From positions 1,550,001 to 1,614,000 of the forward strand of contig OZ253477.1 of assembly GCA_965261775.1 (NCBI GenBank): a stretch of DNA of 64,000 bases. The letters are read 5' to 3'. Positions 45,959 to 54,777 of the stretch are shown piece after piece. This DNA is from G965261775 sp965261775. Lineage in GTDB: Bacteria > Pseudomonadota > Gammaproteobacteria > Eutrophobiales > Eutrophobiaceae. The stretch's first letter is position 1; each line of letters starts with the position of its first letter. Both the position numbers and the translations under genes were made by a program. Below the pieces are notes generated by a model. That model ran no database searches, had not been told where the DNA came from, and saw only the letters and a list, made by a program, of their open reading frames with translations.

Positions 45959-46164
45959 TGAGTGAAATCAATCAAACCGGGAAGATGGCGACCACAACGG
46001 TTCGCGCCCCTTTATTTAAAATAAGCCGGGCACAGTTGCCCTTGTACTGCCCGCGACCGGAGATGGGCCTCTGGGACCAGCACCCCCGCGTCTATCTCCC
46101 GATAGAAACCTCGGGAAGGGAGAAATGTCCCTATTGCGGGAATGAGTTTTTGCTTGAAGAATAA
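45958..46164 (+). CDS. Zinc-finger protein, zf-CHCC type
   Basis: 68 residues from ATG 45958, overlapping the ilvE stop. LYCPRPEMGLWDQHPRVYLP and KCPYCGNEF give the Cys-His-Cys-Cys pattern of the family related to a respiratory complex I accessory subunit. It often follows ilvE in proteobacteria. Role unknown. Confidence 0.85.
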   Translation: MSEINQTGKMATTTVRAPLFKISRAQLPLYCPRPEMGLWDQHPRVYLPIETSGREKCPYCGNEFLLEE

Positions 46165-46275
46165 CCGGGTATTTTGTGATCCGCTGATAAACAATGCCCG
46201 CGCATTTTGTAATCGAATCCGTTTGGCCGAAAAAGCAATAATAATGAGCACAGAAGAAATAAAATAAATACCCGG
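46165..46275. repeat. 111-bp segment with 10-bp terminal inverted repeats
   Basis: CCGGGTATTT at 46165-46174 and its exact complement AAATACCCGG at 46266-46275 bound a segment without a gene. No target-site duplication is visible, and the interior is not symmetrical. It could be a small MITE-like element or simply a long hairpin. The rest of the gene-free stretch to 46482 holds nothing I can support. Confidence 0.35.
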
Positions 46276-46482
46276 CGCTAAAAAACACGATGACACATTA
46301 CAATAAAGGCTCTGCGGTTCTCGTTGTGAACAATGATGGCATTGATGACATATCTTAATCCTGAAAACATCTGGCAAATAAACAAAAACCCCGGGCTGAA
46401 TATCGCTTGTCACAAGGGTATTCCCGATCAGACCGCAGGGACATTGGAAAGAGAAAATATGTTGCTCAAAGAGGCCGCCTGA

Positions 46483-47613
46483 TTGAGTTTTTCACGGCCT
46501 GCTGTGTCACCCACCGTTTTACAGATCCTGCCAAATCTTGAAGTCGGCGGCGTTGAACGCGGCACCCTTGAAGTCGCAGACGCCCTCGTGCGCAAAAACT
46601 ATCGCTCCATTGTTGTTTCCGGAGGCGGTCGTCTTGTCGGGCAACTCATCTCCGAGGGGAGTCGACATATTGAACTGCCCGTTGGAAAAAAATCGTTCTT
46701 CGGCCTCCGATTAATACCGACGCTGCGAAAACTGTTCCGGGAACAAAAGATCGATATCATACACGCCCGTTCACGGTTCCCCGCCTGGCTGTCGTACCTG
46801 GCCTGGAAATCTCTTGACCCCGAAACCCGGCCGGTGTTTATAACAACCGTACATGGTTCATACAGTGTGAATCCATACAGCGCCATCATGATGCGGGGCG
46901 AACGCATCATCGCCATATCGGAGTACATTAAAAAATACATACTGAAAAACTACCCCGCTGTGGACGAGGGGAAGATTGACATAATACATCGCGGCATCAG
47001 CAAGGCGAAATATCCCTATCGTTACAAACCGTCCGCCGCGTGGCTGAAAACCCTGTATGAGAAGTATCCGCACCTGAAAGAAGCGTTTCTCATCACTCTG
47101 CCGGGCAGGATAACCCGCTGGAAGGGACATCATGACTTTATCAGGATCATCTCCCGGGCCATTGATATGAATCTGCGTGTCCACGGCTTGATAGCCGGTG
47201 GCACCGACCCCGGAAAGCAACACTTTGTGCGTGAACTTGAAAAATGCATTGCCAATACCGGCATGGAAAAATACTTTACCTTTCTGGGTCATCGTGATGA
47301 CATGCGGGAAATCCTGTCCATATCGGACATTGTTTTATCCCTGTCTCAAACCCCGGAGGCTTTCGGCAGAACAGTGCTGGAAGCATTGAACCTCGGTATC
47401 CCTGTCATCGCCTATGACCACGGCGGTGTGTCGGAAATGCTCAAAAAAATATTTCCCGCGGGCGCTGTTGAACCATTGAATATCGATGATGCCGTCGCAC
47501 GGATAGGAGAATTTTATCACTCAAGGCCAACCGTCCCGGACCAAAACCATTTCACGCTTGAAACCATGCTGCAAAAAACCCTGTCCGTCTATCATCCCTA
47601 CTTGTCGCTATAA
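46483..47613 (+). CDS. Family 4 glycosyltransferase
   Basis: 376 residues from TTG 46483. The N-terminal loop is LEVGGVERGTLEVADAL and the acceptor-domain stretch is IDIIHARSRFPAW. The C-terminal donor half has LPGRITRWKGHHDFI, FLGHRDDMREIL and the E-x7-E motif in SQTPEAFGRTVLEALNLGIPVIA. Likely LPS or surface glycan synthesis. It is the last core-type gene before the island. Confidence 0.88.
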   Translation: MSFSRPAVSPTVLQILPNLEVGGVERGTLEVADALVRKNYRSIVVSGGGRLVGQLISEGSRHIELPVGKKSFFGLRLIPTLRKLFREQKIDIIHARSRFPAWLSYLAWKSLDPETRPVFITTVHGSYSVNPYSAIMMRGERIIAISEYIKKYILKNYPAVDEGKIDIIHRGISKAKYPYRYKPSAAWLKTLYEKYPHLKEAFLITLPGRITRWKGHHDFIRIISRAIDMNLRVHGLIAGGTDPGKQHFVRELEKCIANTGMEKYFTFLGHRDDMREILSISDIVLSLSQTPEAFGRTVLEALNLGIPVIAYDHGGVSEMLKKIFPAGAVEPLNIDDAVARIGEFYHSRPTVPDQNHFTLETMLQKTLSVYHPYLSL

Positions 47614-47805
47614 CGGATGCCCACGCCATCATAACGACCTGTCGCGCTATCGATAGACGCACCGGGTTATTAACGCCACCTTCCGCCCCCATCGGCAAAC
47701 TTCAAAACCAGGTGATGACACTCCGGCTGTTGCTATCGTTGATAACGACCGCGAAAACCCCGCCGCAGATTGCCTGCATTACCTGTTGTTTTTGACGCGA
47801 CGTAA

Positions 47806-47834
47806 TTGGCAAGAGGAATTAATTTTGGCATAAT
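47806..47834 (+). promoter_or_regulatory. Promoter of the GHKL/PAPS-reductase operon
   Basis: TTGGCA (47806-47811) and CATAAT (47829-47834) with an ideal 17-base spacer, about 38 bases upstream of the first gene. An AAGGAG lies at 47855-47860, 12 bases before the ATG. Confidence 0.6.
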
Positions 47835-47872
47835 CCCTTTGCCATGTCGGAGTTAAGGAGAAGCAGAAGCAA

Positions 47873-49801
47873 ATGGCAAATTCCAAAGCGCGTTTGATTT
47901 TCCCGCCGAATTACCAAATGGCGGGATTCACCAGCGCGGGGATTTCCCAATTCAACGATCGGGACATCCCGTCTGCCGTTCGCGAGTTGGTTCAGAACTC
48001 GCTGGATGCGGCGCTGGGAATCGGGCGCCGTCCGGCCATTGTGCGCTTCTCCGTGGAAAGTCACCCCCTGAAGCGCATCCCGGGGCTCACCGAATACAAG
48101 TCGGCTTTTGAGTCGGCGGAAAGCAGGCATACCAAGGATAAAAAGGGCGGACTGGAAGCGGACATTATTGACGACATCAACGAAGGATTGAAAGCCAAAA
48201 CCCTGCCGTTCTTGTTTGTGGAGGACAATGGCGTGGGACTGGATTCTCGACGAATGGATGCGCTGCTTGGAGACGGTGAAAACATCAAGGACGGTGAGAA
48301 TGCCATCGGTTGCTATGGAAACGGTCACTGGACCGTCTTTGAATTGTCGCGCCTACGTTATATCCTCTATGGTGGAGTGATAAGCAACGGGCTCATGACC
48401 GCGTCCGGCCATGCGATTCTCGCTTCGCACAAAGGGCCAAACGACGAGCGTTTGGGCAAGGACGGATTCTATGCGGTCGGACTGTCGGACAAAGACAGCG
48501 AATCGCATAATTACCCCACAGACGCGAAAATTCCCGGCATGCTGAAAGAGCGTTTGGATAATATCCGGCACGATTTCAGTTCGGATTCGGGAACGGTGAT
48601 TGCCATACCCGGATTCAACTACTTCGGCAAGGACAAGACAGCGCCCATTGCCGAGGCAGTTAAAAAAGTCGTCGCCTTGAATTTCTTCCCGGCGATTCAC
48701 AGGGGTGATTTGGAAATTCACATCCGAGAAGGCGACAAGAAAGATACCTTAAAGAAAGCCAACCTCCCGAATTACATGGCATCGCAAGGGGGAGATAAGG
48801 CGCGCCAGAAAGCTGGCTTTCCCACCGGCATAAAAGCCTCCACATCGTATCGAACTCTCACAGAGGGGAATGCACACCTGGTTTCCATTCTTGGTGGCAA
48901 CCTCCGAATGTTTTTGCGTCAAGGCATGGAACAAAAAATCGCCACCTCTCGCGTGACTTTCTGTCGCAATGGGATGTGGGTTACCGATCAAGTCTCGATG
49001 CTGGCGAACAGCTACTTCACTAGCAAAATGCCGTTTGACGCTTTGCTACTGGCAGATTCCGGGGAATGCCAACAATTCTACAATATTATGGTCAGGGCTG
49101 AAGGCCGGCTCCACATTGACTTAAAGACCAATCGTCTGCACAAGAAGGAGGACAAGAGGGCGTTGAATAAAGGATTTAAGGCCGTGCGGGAGTTCTTGAA
49201 CAAGATAGTTGAGGACAGCGAGCGTGAGGAATTTGAGCCCTCTAATTTTTACCAAATTGAAACGGGGCAGTCCGTTGGTGGCGGCAAAGTTCCATCCGCC
49301 ATTCGCGGGGAGGCAAAGCCGGTCCCCGGCACCGCCATGCACATTTCCACCGAGAAGGTGCAGAAGAAAGGAGAGAAGAAATCCGCTCAGCAAAAACGGC
49401 GGGCGGGGACCATGATGGCCGTTAAAACCATGGCCAAATGGTCAAGCGAGGCAACGAATACAATGCAGATCGGCGTCAACTTTGAAGAGGACTGCGACAA
49501 CTGCGAATTGCAGATGGCGCTTGATGACGGCACGGATCCCACTTGCGCGGGGTCTTTCGATAAAAAGCGGCTTTATGTCCACGATGCCAAAGTGAATGGC
49601 AGTAGCTTGCAATTAGTCGGCGGGGAGGAGGGCAAGCGAGTCGGCGTCATGCTCGGCAGCGCAAAAACGGGGGAGCGACGCATCGTATCGGTTGAATTTG
49701 CGGGGGGACAATTGCGGGGATCCGCCTTGGAAACCGTACACTGTGACTTATACCGTCGCGCTACCAAACAGCGAGTAGATGAACAGGCGGGGGCGACGTA
49801 A
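47873..49801 (+). CDS. GHKL-type ATPase, putative defence protein
   Basis: 642 residues. The Bergerat fold is clear: N-box RELVQNSLDAAL (E38, N42), G1 box FVEDNGVGLD (117-124) and G2 box GCYGNGHW (146-153). It lacks the dimerisation/phosphoacceptor parts of histidine kinases; about 400 residues follow with no domain I recognise. Such free-standing GHKL ATPases (MORC/Hsp90-like) are known in prokaryotic conflict loci. It is the first gene of a four-gene operon, overlapping the next by one base. The island context suggests defence; that is inference. Confidence 0.8.
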   Translation: MANSKARLIFPPNYQMAGFTSAGISQFNDRDIPSAVRELVQNSLDAALGIGRRPAIVRFSVESHPLKRIPGLTEYKSAFESAESRHTKDKKGGLEADIIDDINEGLKAKTLPFLFVEDNGVGLDSRRMDALLGDGENIKDGENAIGCYGNGHWTVFELSRLRYILYGGVISNGLMTASGHAILASHKGPNDERLGKDGFYAVGLSDKDSESHNYPTDAKIPGMLKERLDNIRHDFSSDSGTVIAIPGFNYFGKDKTAPIAEAVKKVVALNFFPAIHRGDLEIHIREGDKKDTLKKANLPNYMASQGGDKARQKAGFPTGIKASTSYRTLTEGNAHLVSILGGNLRMFLRQGMEQKIATSRVTFCRNGMWVTDQVSMLANSYFTSKMPFDALLLADSGECQQFYNIMVRAEGRLHIDLKTNRLHKKEDKRALNKGFKAVREFLNKIVEDSEREEFEPSNFYQIETGQSVGGGKVPSAIRGEAKPVPGTAMHISTEKVQKKGEKKSAQQKRRAGTMMAVKTMAKWSSEATNTMQIGVNFEEDCDNCELQMALDDGTDPTCAGSFDKKRLYVHDAKVNGSSLQLVGGEEGKRVGVMLGSAKTGERRIVSVEFAGGQLRGSALETVHCDLYRRATKQRVDEQAGAT

Positions 49802-50658
49802 TGTCGGCACGGGCTTTTCCTTTTCCCGTTTTGTCGGAATCGTCGATTTGTTATGTCGATCGCGTCTCCTATGAGGCAAAAATCAGCCGCCCTTTGACAG
49901 GAGGTGACATCGTCGTTCGGCATCAGCTGTCGGGGAAAAATTTGGTCGCTTCTCTCATTGAAAATAAGCGGGCAAAATTTGCCTGTGTCGTCGCCGTGCC
50001 GATGACAATGCATCGCAAGGTCTACTCCATGAATGATCGTGAGAATTATTCCGAGGAGAACGAAGGGCAAATTTTTGCAATGCAGAACATTCCGTGCGAT
50101 GAGGAAGAATTATCCAAAGCGCCCAAGCTGCGCCCGATTATCGTTTGCACCGAAAGCGTCGGGCCTAAGCTGGTCATGGAATCGTATGGCTTGGACCCCT
50201 TTTACGACAGAGAGCATATCCACTTCCCCGACGGCGCGATTATCGCTGACGCCGACTGGAAGGACTTCAAGGGACATGGGAGTATTCTCCGTATCAGGAA
50301 TGACGACGGCCGAGAATTTGGAACTTTCGATGTGACGATTTCCGAAACGGAGGGGTTTTATTTTGTCGTCTCCGTTGGGCCGAAACTGTTTCAGTTTCTG
50401 CAGCATCCAGGGGAACGGGGCGATCGCTGCATGGATATTTTGACGCACGCATTCACCAGCGGTCTGGCAAAATTGCATGCCAACAAAACGTTGTGTAAAA
50501 CTTGGAGGAATTACCAGACCCTCCAAGTCCTTCATCAGGACCTGACGGCACGAGGGATCAAGACATGGGAGGAAGAGGATTTTTCGCCGGAGCTTGCCGC
50601 CACAACTATCCATCCGCACGATGTGGATTTCGAGGGAGAGCAAGACAATGCCTATTAA
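49801..50658 (+). CDS. Unknown protein, second gene of the GHKL operon
   Basis: 285 residues. The start ATG shares its A with the preceding stop. The protein is soluble, with no signal or membrane segment. Coherent stretches include SICYVDRVSYEAKISRPL, FACVVAVPMTMHRKVYSM and RPIIVCTESVGPKLVME. Its end overlaps the next gene by 11 bases. I do not recognise a family. Tight coupling implies a shared complex or pathway with the ATPase and the PP-loop enzyme. Confidence 0.75.
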   Translation: MSARAFPFPVLSESSICYVDRVSYEAKISRPLTGGDIVVRHQLSGKNLVASLIENKRAKFACVVAVPMTMHRKVYSMNDRENYSEENEGQIFAMQNIPCDEEELSKAPKLRPIIVCTESVGPKLVMESYGLDPFYDREHIHFPDGAIIADADWKDFKGHGSILRIRNDDGREFGTFDVTISETEGFYFVVSVGPKLFQFLQHPGERGDRCMDILTHAFTSGLAKLHANKTLCKTWRNYQTLQVLHQDLTARGIKTWEEEDFSPELAATTIHPHDVDFEGEQDNAY

Positions 50659-51571
50659 GCATTTTCGGCCGGACTGCGTTACCTTGTTTGGGCGCGCCAT
50701 CGCACAGGAGCCGTTGTCGTTTTCCCGTGAGGTGCTAGACGTCGTTATCGGCGATGATTTCCCGTGCTGGTTCAAAGGTGAAATTTCTCGCCTGTCTAAT
50801 TTCCCTGTGGGAAATTTAGTGGACGGCGACGAGGAGCCGCCAATGCCGAATGAGCCGTTCACCAAAAACTCTTTCCGCGACGCTCCAAAATCGGAGATGA
50901 AAAAAATGCGGGAGATTTGGCGCAAGCTGACTCCGTATCAAGCCGGTAACCCCGCCATCTGGACTTACATCAACCTCTGCATGATTGAATACAGCCTAGT
51001 GGAATCGTGGTTTTTCGTGAATGCCCCCGGGAACAAAGATAAAGTGTTTGCCATCGTGGAAAAAGCCCTGCACAAAGGCGACGAAAAACAAATTAAGAAA
51101 CTCGCACGGAGTGTGTCGCGGTTTCTCACCGGCTACGTCCCCGAGCGCAGCGTGCGTCCACTGTACTCCAATTGCCCTCCCGCCCGGGCATGGTGGATGT
51201 GGTACATCGCGGAACAGGCTGAACAGGCTGGCATTTCGGAAGGGGGAGTGGATAAAATATTCGCTGTCCTGCGCGAGGGTTGGGTTTGGGGAGAATTGAC
51301 ATCCCACATCGTCTCAAAGTTGACCGTTATTGGCGACATTAATATTCGTCACGGCATCCTACAATTTCTGATTTCGCCAGAGGGATCGAAAATCAAAGGG
51401 CATTTCCGCCCCATGTTGCAGGACATTGGAAGAATGTCGTCGTGGCGAGCGCTCGGAGTCCTCCCTCCGAATCGGGTGGCGGAAATCTTGGAAGAGGAAA
51501 TTGTCCCGACCGTTGTCACTCAGTCTCCTGTTGAGCCAACTGACGAAGATCAAGAGGAAAGCGAGGCATGA
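50648..51571 (+). CDS. Unknown protein, third gene of the GHKL operon
   Basis: 307 residues from ATG 50648 (MPIKHFRPDCVTLFGRAIAQ); a longer frame from 50594 runs inside the previous gene. GGGAG lies upstream. It is mostly helical and Trp-rich (SRARAWWMWYIAEQA-like segment, EGWVWGELTSHIV), with an acidic C-terminus (EPTDEDQEESEA). The ATGA overlap with the next gene couples their translation. No family recognised. Confidence 0.75.
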   Translation: MPIKHFRPDCVTLFGRAIAQEPLSFSREVLDVVIGDDFPCWFKGEISRLSNFPVGNLVDGDEEPPMPNEPFTKNSFRDAPKSEMKKMREIWRKLTPYQAGNPAIWTYINLCMIEYSLVESWFFVNAPGNKDKVFAIVEKALHKGDEKQIKKLARSVSRFLTGYVPERSVRPLYSNCPPARAWWMWYIAEQAEQAGISEGGVDKIFAVLREGWVWGELTSHIVSKLTVIGDINIRHGILQFLISPEGSKIKGHFRPMLQDIGRMSSWRALGVLPPNRVAEILEEEIVPTVVTQSPVEPTDEDQEESEA

Positions 51572-53007
51572 ACGCCGCGCCTTTCGGAATCGTCTCCGCC
51601 CCGATGCTGAAAACCTCCTCCCGGCTAGCGACAGTCAACGGCAAAGCCGTCAAATTTCGCTTTGACAAACCGAACCGTTTCGCCTATGAATTTTCCGGCC
51701 ACGCAGAATTGCCGCATGTGGTCAAGTTTTCTGGTGGGCGGACAAGCGGGATGCTGCTGGTTTCCATGCTAAAAAGCGGAATGTTGAATCCGGCGCGGGG
51801 TGACGCGGTAGTGTTTAACAACACCTCCGCCGAGCATCCGGCGACTTACGCTTTCGTCCGGCAATGCAAGGAGATGACAGAATCCCGATACGGCGTTCCG
51901 TTCTTCTTGCTGGAGTTCCAGACCTACGAGGATGTTTACAAGGGGGTGTGGTGGCGGATGCCGTCCTACCGTCTAGTGAACGCCCGTCCGCGCACAGCAG
52001 AAAATCCGGACGGCTACCAATGGCGCGGGGAAATTTTCGAGGAGTTGGTCTCATGGAAGGGCTATGTTCCAAATCAGCACTCCCGCATCTGTACACAACG
52101 GCTGAAGTTATTTGCGACTCAGGAATTTCTGTCCGACTGGTTCGCCGCTAAGCCGGGGATAGAGCGACTCGGACATCACAGCGACGAAAGCAAAATGGAG
52201 GATGACGAGATTTATGATCTGCATCTGCGCAATCGGGGCTCAACACCGCGAAAAATCTTTTTGAAGAAGAAAGAATATTTGCGCCATTGCGCCATTGCAC
52301 GTCCGGCCCAGCGATTTGCTGACTTTTGCAAAGTGGGACATGATGGGATAACCAATCCGCATTTAGCGGATAAATCTTTTGGTGGGCGAGTGGAATTAAC
52401 CGGAGACGACTGCGCGGATTATCTGGCATTTATGGGGTTCCGCGCCGACGAGCCGCATCGGGTTGCGCGGATGCGGGCGCGGAATCGGGGCTGCGACATG
52501 CAGTGCGACTTGCCGAACCTGGAAACGACTCGTCCGGAAGGGGAGTATGTTTACGCGCCGCTAGCAAGCGCCGGAGCAACTCGGGCGGATGTGAATTCGT
52601 TTTGGCGAAAGCAGAATTGGGGACTGCAATTGCCGGACGATGCGAATTTGTCCAATTGTGTGTTCTGCTTTTTGAAGGGTCAGCGCAACATCGCGGATGT
52701 TATTGCCCGTCAGCAAGAGATAGATGAGTCCCTGCCGGAGGAGTTGCGCTCCCAGCCGAACACGCCATCAGATATTAATTGGTGGCGGAATCTAGAGGAA
52801 AAATATAGACGCGACTTGCGGGCCGAGGAGCGGGAATTGCAGGAGTCGGCGGAAAAACAGGAGCGCCCGATTATCGGCTTTTTCGGGTTGAGCAACATGT
52901 CTTACGGCCACCTGCAGAAAGTGGGCGAAAAAAGCGGCCAGGGAGACATTCAAACGCGGGAAGGCACCGCCGCTCTGGAGAATCTCCCGTGTGACTGCAC
53001 AGACTAA
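51568..53007 (+). CDS. PP-loop PAPS-reductase-like enzyme
   Basis: 479 residues. The PP-loop is VVKFSGGRTSGMLL (SGGRTSG at 55-61), followed by a FNNTSAEHPATYAFV strand-helix typical of PAPS reductase/DndC-like proteins. Cysteines are at SRICTQRLK (C175) and in NCVFCFLKG (C364, C367), a likely metal or Fe-S site. The C-terminal 90 residues are charged and helical. Family knowledge: relatives adenylate a substrate and may move sulfur (DndC) or accompany BREX type 4. Here it most likely modifies DNA, RNA or a nucleotide; that is inference. Confidence 0.8.
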   Translation: MNAAPFGIVSAPMLKTSSRLATVNGKAVKFRFDKPNRFAYEFSGHAELPHVVKFSGGRTSGMLLVSMLKSGMLNPARGDAVVFNNTSAEHPATYAFVRQCKEMTESRYGVPFFLLEFQTYEDVYKGVWWRMPSYRLVNARPRTAENPDGYQWRGEIFEELVSWKGYVPNQHSRICTQRLKLFATQEFLSDWFAAKPGIERLGHHSDESKMEDDEIYDLHLRNRGSTPRKIFLKKKEYLRHCAIARPAQRFADFCKVGHDGITNPHLADKSFGGRVELTGDDCADYLAFMGFRADEPHRVARMRARNRGCDMQCDLPNLETTRPEGEYVYAPLASAGATRADVNSFWRKQNWGLQLPDDANLSNCVFCFLKGQRNIADVIARQQEIDESLPEELRSQPNTPSDINWWRNLEEKYRRDLRAEERELQESAEKQERPIIGFFGLSNMSYGHLQKVGEKSGQGDIQTREGTAALENLPCDCTD

Positions 53008-53062
53008 GGAAGCCGCCCGTCGCCATAATATAATTCAGGAAGAGATGGACAACTAACCCATC

Positions 53063-53094
53063 CCTCGTATCGCCGCTACAGCGGCGATACGAGG
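53063..53094. terminator. Perfect 14-bp hairpin between convergent operons
   Basis: CCTCGTATCGCCGC (53063-53076), loop TACA, GCGGCGATACGAGG (53081-53094). It lies between the ends of the plus-strand operon (53007) and the minus-strand Sel1 gene (53100). On the plus strand a T-rich tract follows at 53099-53108. Likely a bidirectional terminator. Confidence 0.75.
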
Positions 53095-53099
53095 AAGTC

Positions 53100-54668
53100 T
53101 TACTTTTTCTCTTCAGTTCGTTTACGGATGTCCTCCGCACGGCGGACGGCTTCGGCTTGGGCCCTAGCCAAGTCTTCTGCAGACAACAATCTGGCATCGT
53201 CATCCCGAAATTTCTCCGATTCCCTGATTCCATTCGCCGCCGCGATGGAATGCCAGACATACGCCTCCCACGGACTTTGCGGGACGCCCTCGCCGTTGTA
53301 ATAACACCCGCCGAGATTGAATTGCGCTTCGGCGAATCCCTGTTCGGCGGCAAGGCGAAAACACTTCACCGCCTTCGTCTCATCCCGCGCAACGCCCTCG
53401 CCGTTGTAATAACACCCGCCGAGATTGTTTTGCGCTACGGCGAGTCCCTGTTCGGCGGCACGGCGAAACCATTTCACCGCCTCCGCATCATTCCACTCAA
53501 CACCTCTGCCGTTGGCATAACACACGCCGAGATTGTATTGCGCGTTGGCGGCTCCCTGTTCGGCGGCCTTAGCGTACCACTTCACCGCTTCCTTCTGATT
53601 CTGCTTAACGCCCTTGCCGTCGGCATAACGCACGCCGAGATTGTTTTGCGCTTCGGCGAATTCCTGTTCGGCGGCCTTAGCGTACCACTTCACCGCCTCT
53701 GATTCATCCCGCGAAATGCCAATGCCATTGGCATAACACACTCCGAGATTGTATTGCGCGTTGGCATATCCTTGTTCGGCGGCACGACGAAACCACTTCA
53801 CCGCCTTCGTCTCATCCCGCGCAACACCCTCGCCGTTGTCATAACACCCGCCGAGATTGAATTGCGCATTGGCGAACCCCTGTTCGGCGGCCTTAGCGTA
53901 CCACTTCACCGCCGCCGCTTTATCCCGCGCAACGCCCTTGCCGTCGGCATAACACACGCCGAGATTGTTTTGCGCTTCGGCGAGTCCCTGTTCGGCGGCA
54001 AGGCGAAACCACTTCGCCGCTTCTGCCTCATCCCGCGCAATGCCAATGCCGTTGGCATAACATACACCGAGATCATTTTGCGCTTCGGCGAGTCCCTGTT
54101 CGGCGGCAAGGCGAAACCACTTCGCCGCTTCTGCCTCATCCCGCGCAATACCAATGCCGTTGGCATAACATACACCGAGATCGTTTTGCGCTTCGGAATC
54201 CCCCTCATTCGCCTTTTTTTGGGTTTCGGCGATAAAACCAGATATGAGAGTCGTCTTGCCCGCTTCGGGCTTCGCCCCGCTTTCGTCTTTGTTGGCCGCG
54301 GTCTGCCCGGAAGCCGGAATTTGTTTGGTGAATTCCCGTAGCGTTTTTGCCACTTTGGTAGAACCGGTTGCCAAAGCGGCTTCATCCAGCCGTACAGGGC
54401 GTTTCCTACGGAGTCTCACGCCGCCGGGCAAGGTCTTTATTCGGTCAATGAGTCCGCCGATTTGTCTGGAGAATGTACGGAGTACCACGAGAACAAGTAT
54501 GAACAGCAGGACGTACGGCGTCTGCAGAAGTTGGAGGAATTCATCGCTGATTCCGATAGTTTTGGCGAGCCACAGGAAAAACAAAATGAGGGCCAGGGAA
54601 AGCAAAACGACGGCGATGGCGGCGGCAACGTCCCACAGCCAGTTTTTCCTGAAAAAGTCTTTAAACAT
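53100..54668 (-). CDS. Membrane-anchored Sel1-repeat protein
   Basis: 522 residues from ATG 54668, with AGGAG upstream. Two N-terminal membrane segments (DVAAAIAVVLLSLALILFFLWL and YVLLFILVLVVLRTF), a charged linker, then about nine Sel1 repeats of 36 residues (A-x-LGVCYANGxGIARDEAEAxKWFRxAAEQGxA). The C-terminal cap is SPWEAYVWHSIAAANG with a helical tail. Sel1 solenoids bind proteins. Repeat DNA is highly self-similar. Confidence 0.85.
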   Translation of the reverse strand: MFKDFFRKNWLWDVAAAIAVVLLSLALILFFLWLAKTIGISDEFLQLLQTPYVLLFILVLVVLRTFSRQIGGLIDRIKTLPGGVRLRRKRPVRLDEAALATGSTKVAKTLREFTKQIPASGQTAANKDESGAKPEAGKTTLISGFIAETQKKANEGDSEAQNDLGVCYANGIGIARDEAEAAKWFRLAAEQGLAEAQNDLGVCYANGIGIARDEAEAAKWFRLAAEQGLAEAQNNLGVCYADGKGVARDKAAAVKWYAKAAEQGFANAQFNLGGCYDNGEGVARDETKAVKWFRRAAEQGYANAQYNLGVCYANGIGISRDESEAVKWYAKAAEQEFAEAQNNLGVRYADGKGVKQNQKEAVKWYAKAAEQGAANAQYNLGVCYANGRGVEWNDAEAVKWFRRAAEQGLAVAQNNLGGCYYNGEGVARDETKAVKCFRLAAEQGFAEAQFNLGGCYYNGEGVPQSPWEAYVWHSIAAANGIRESEKFRDDDARLLSAEDLARAQAEAVRRAEDIRKRTEEKK

Positions 54669-54708
54669 AAGAATGGCTCTCCTTTGGCACCGGTGAACAA
54701 TCACCCGA

Positions 54709-54714
54709 ATTATA
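54709..54714 (-). promoter_or_regulatory. Possible -10 element of the Sel1 gene
   Basis: TATAAT on the minus strand, about 40 bases upstream of the ATG at 54668; the -35 is weak. Confidence 0.35.
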
Positions 54715-54777
54715 GTCCGATTCGCCAGCGAAGAAAAACCGCCGAAAAGCGATTGAGGCGGCAGAACGAGGGCGTTT

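Noticed and set aside
46012..46480. Minus-strand frame with FQCPCGLIGNTL and CHQCHHCSQREPQ that looks zinc-ribbon-like
   Set aside because: It has no start codon with a ribosome site and overlaps the zf-CHCC gene antisense; the Cys pattern is probably chance, though it could be an old scrap.
53157..54341. Plus-strand frames across the Sel1 genes with repeated LFGGKAKPLRRF-like units
   Set aside because: Antisense reading of the Sel1 repeat DNA.
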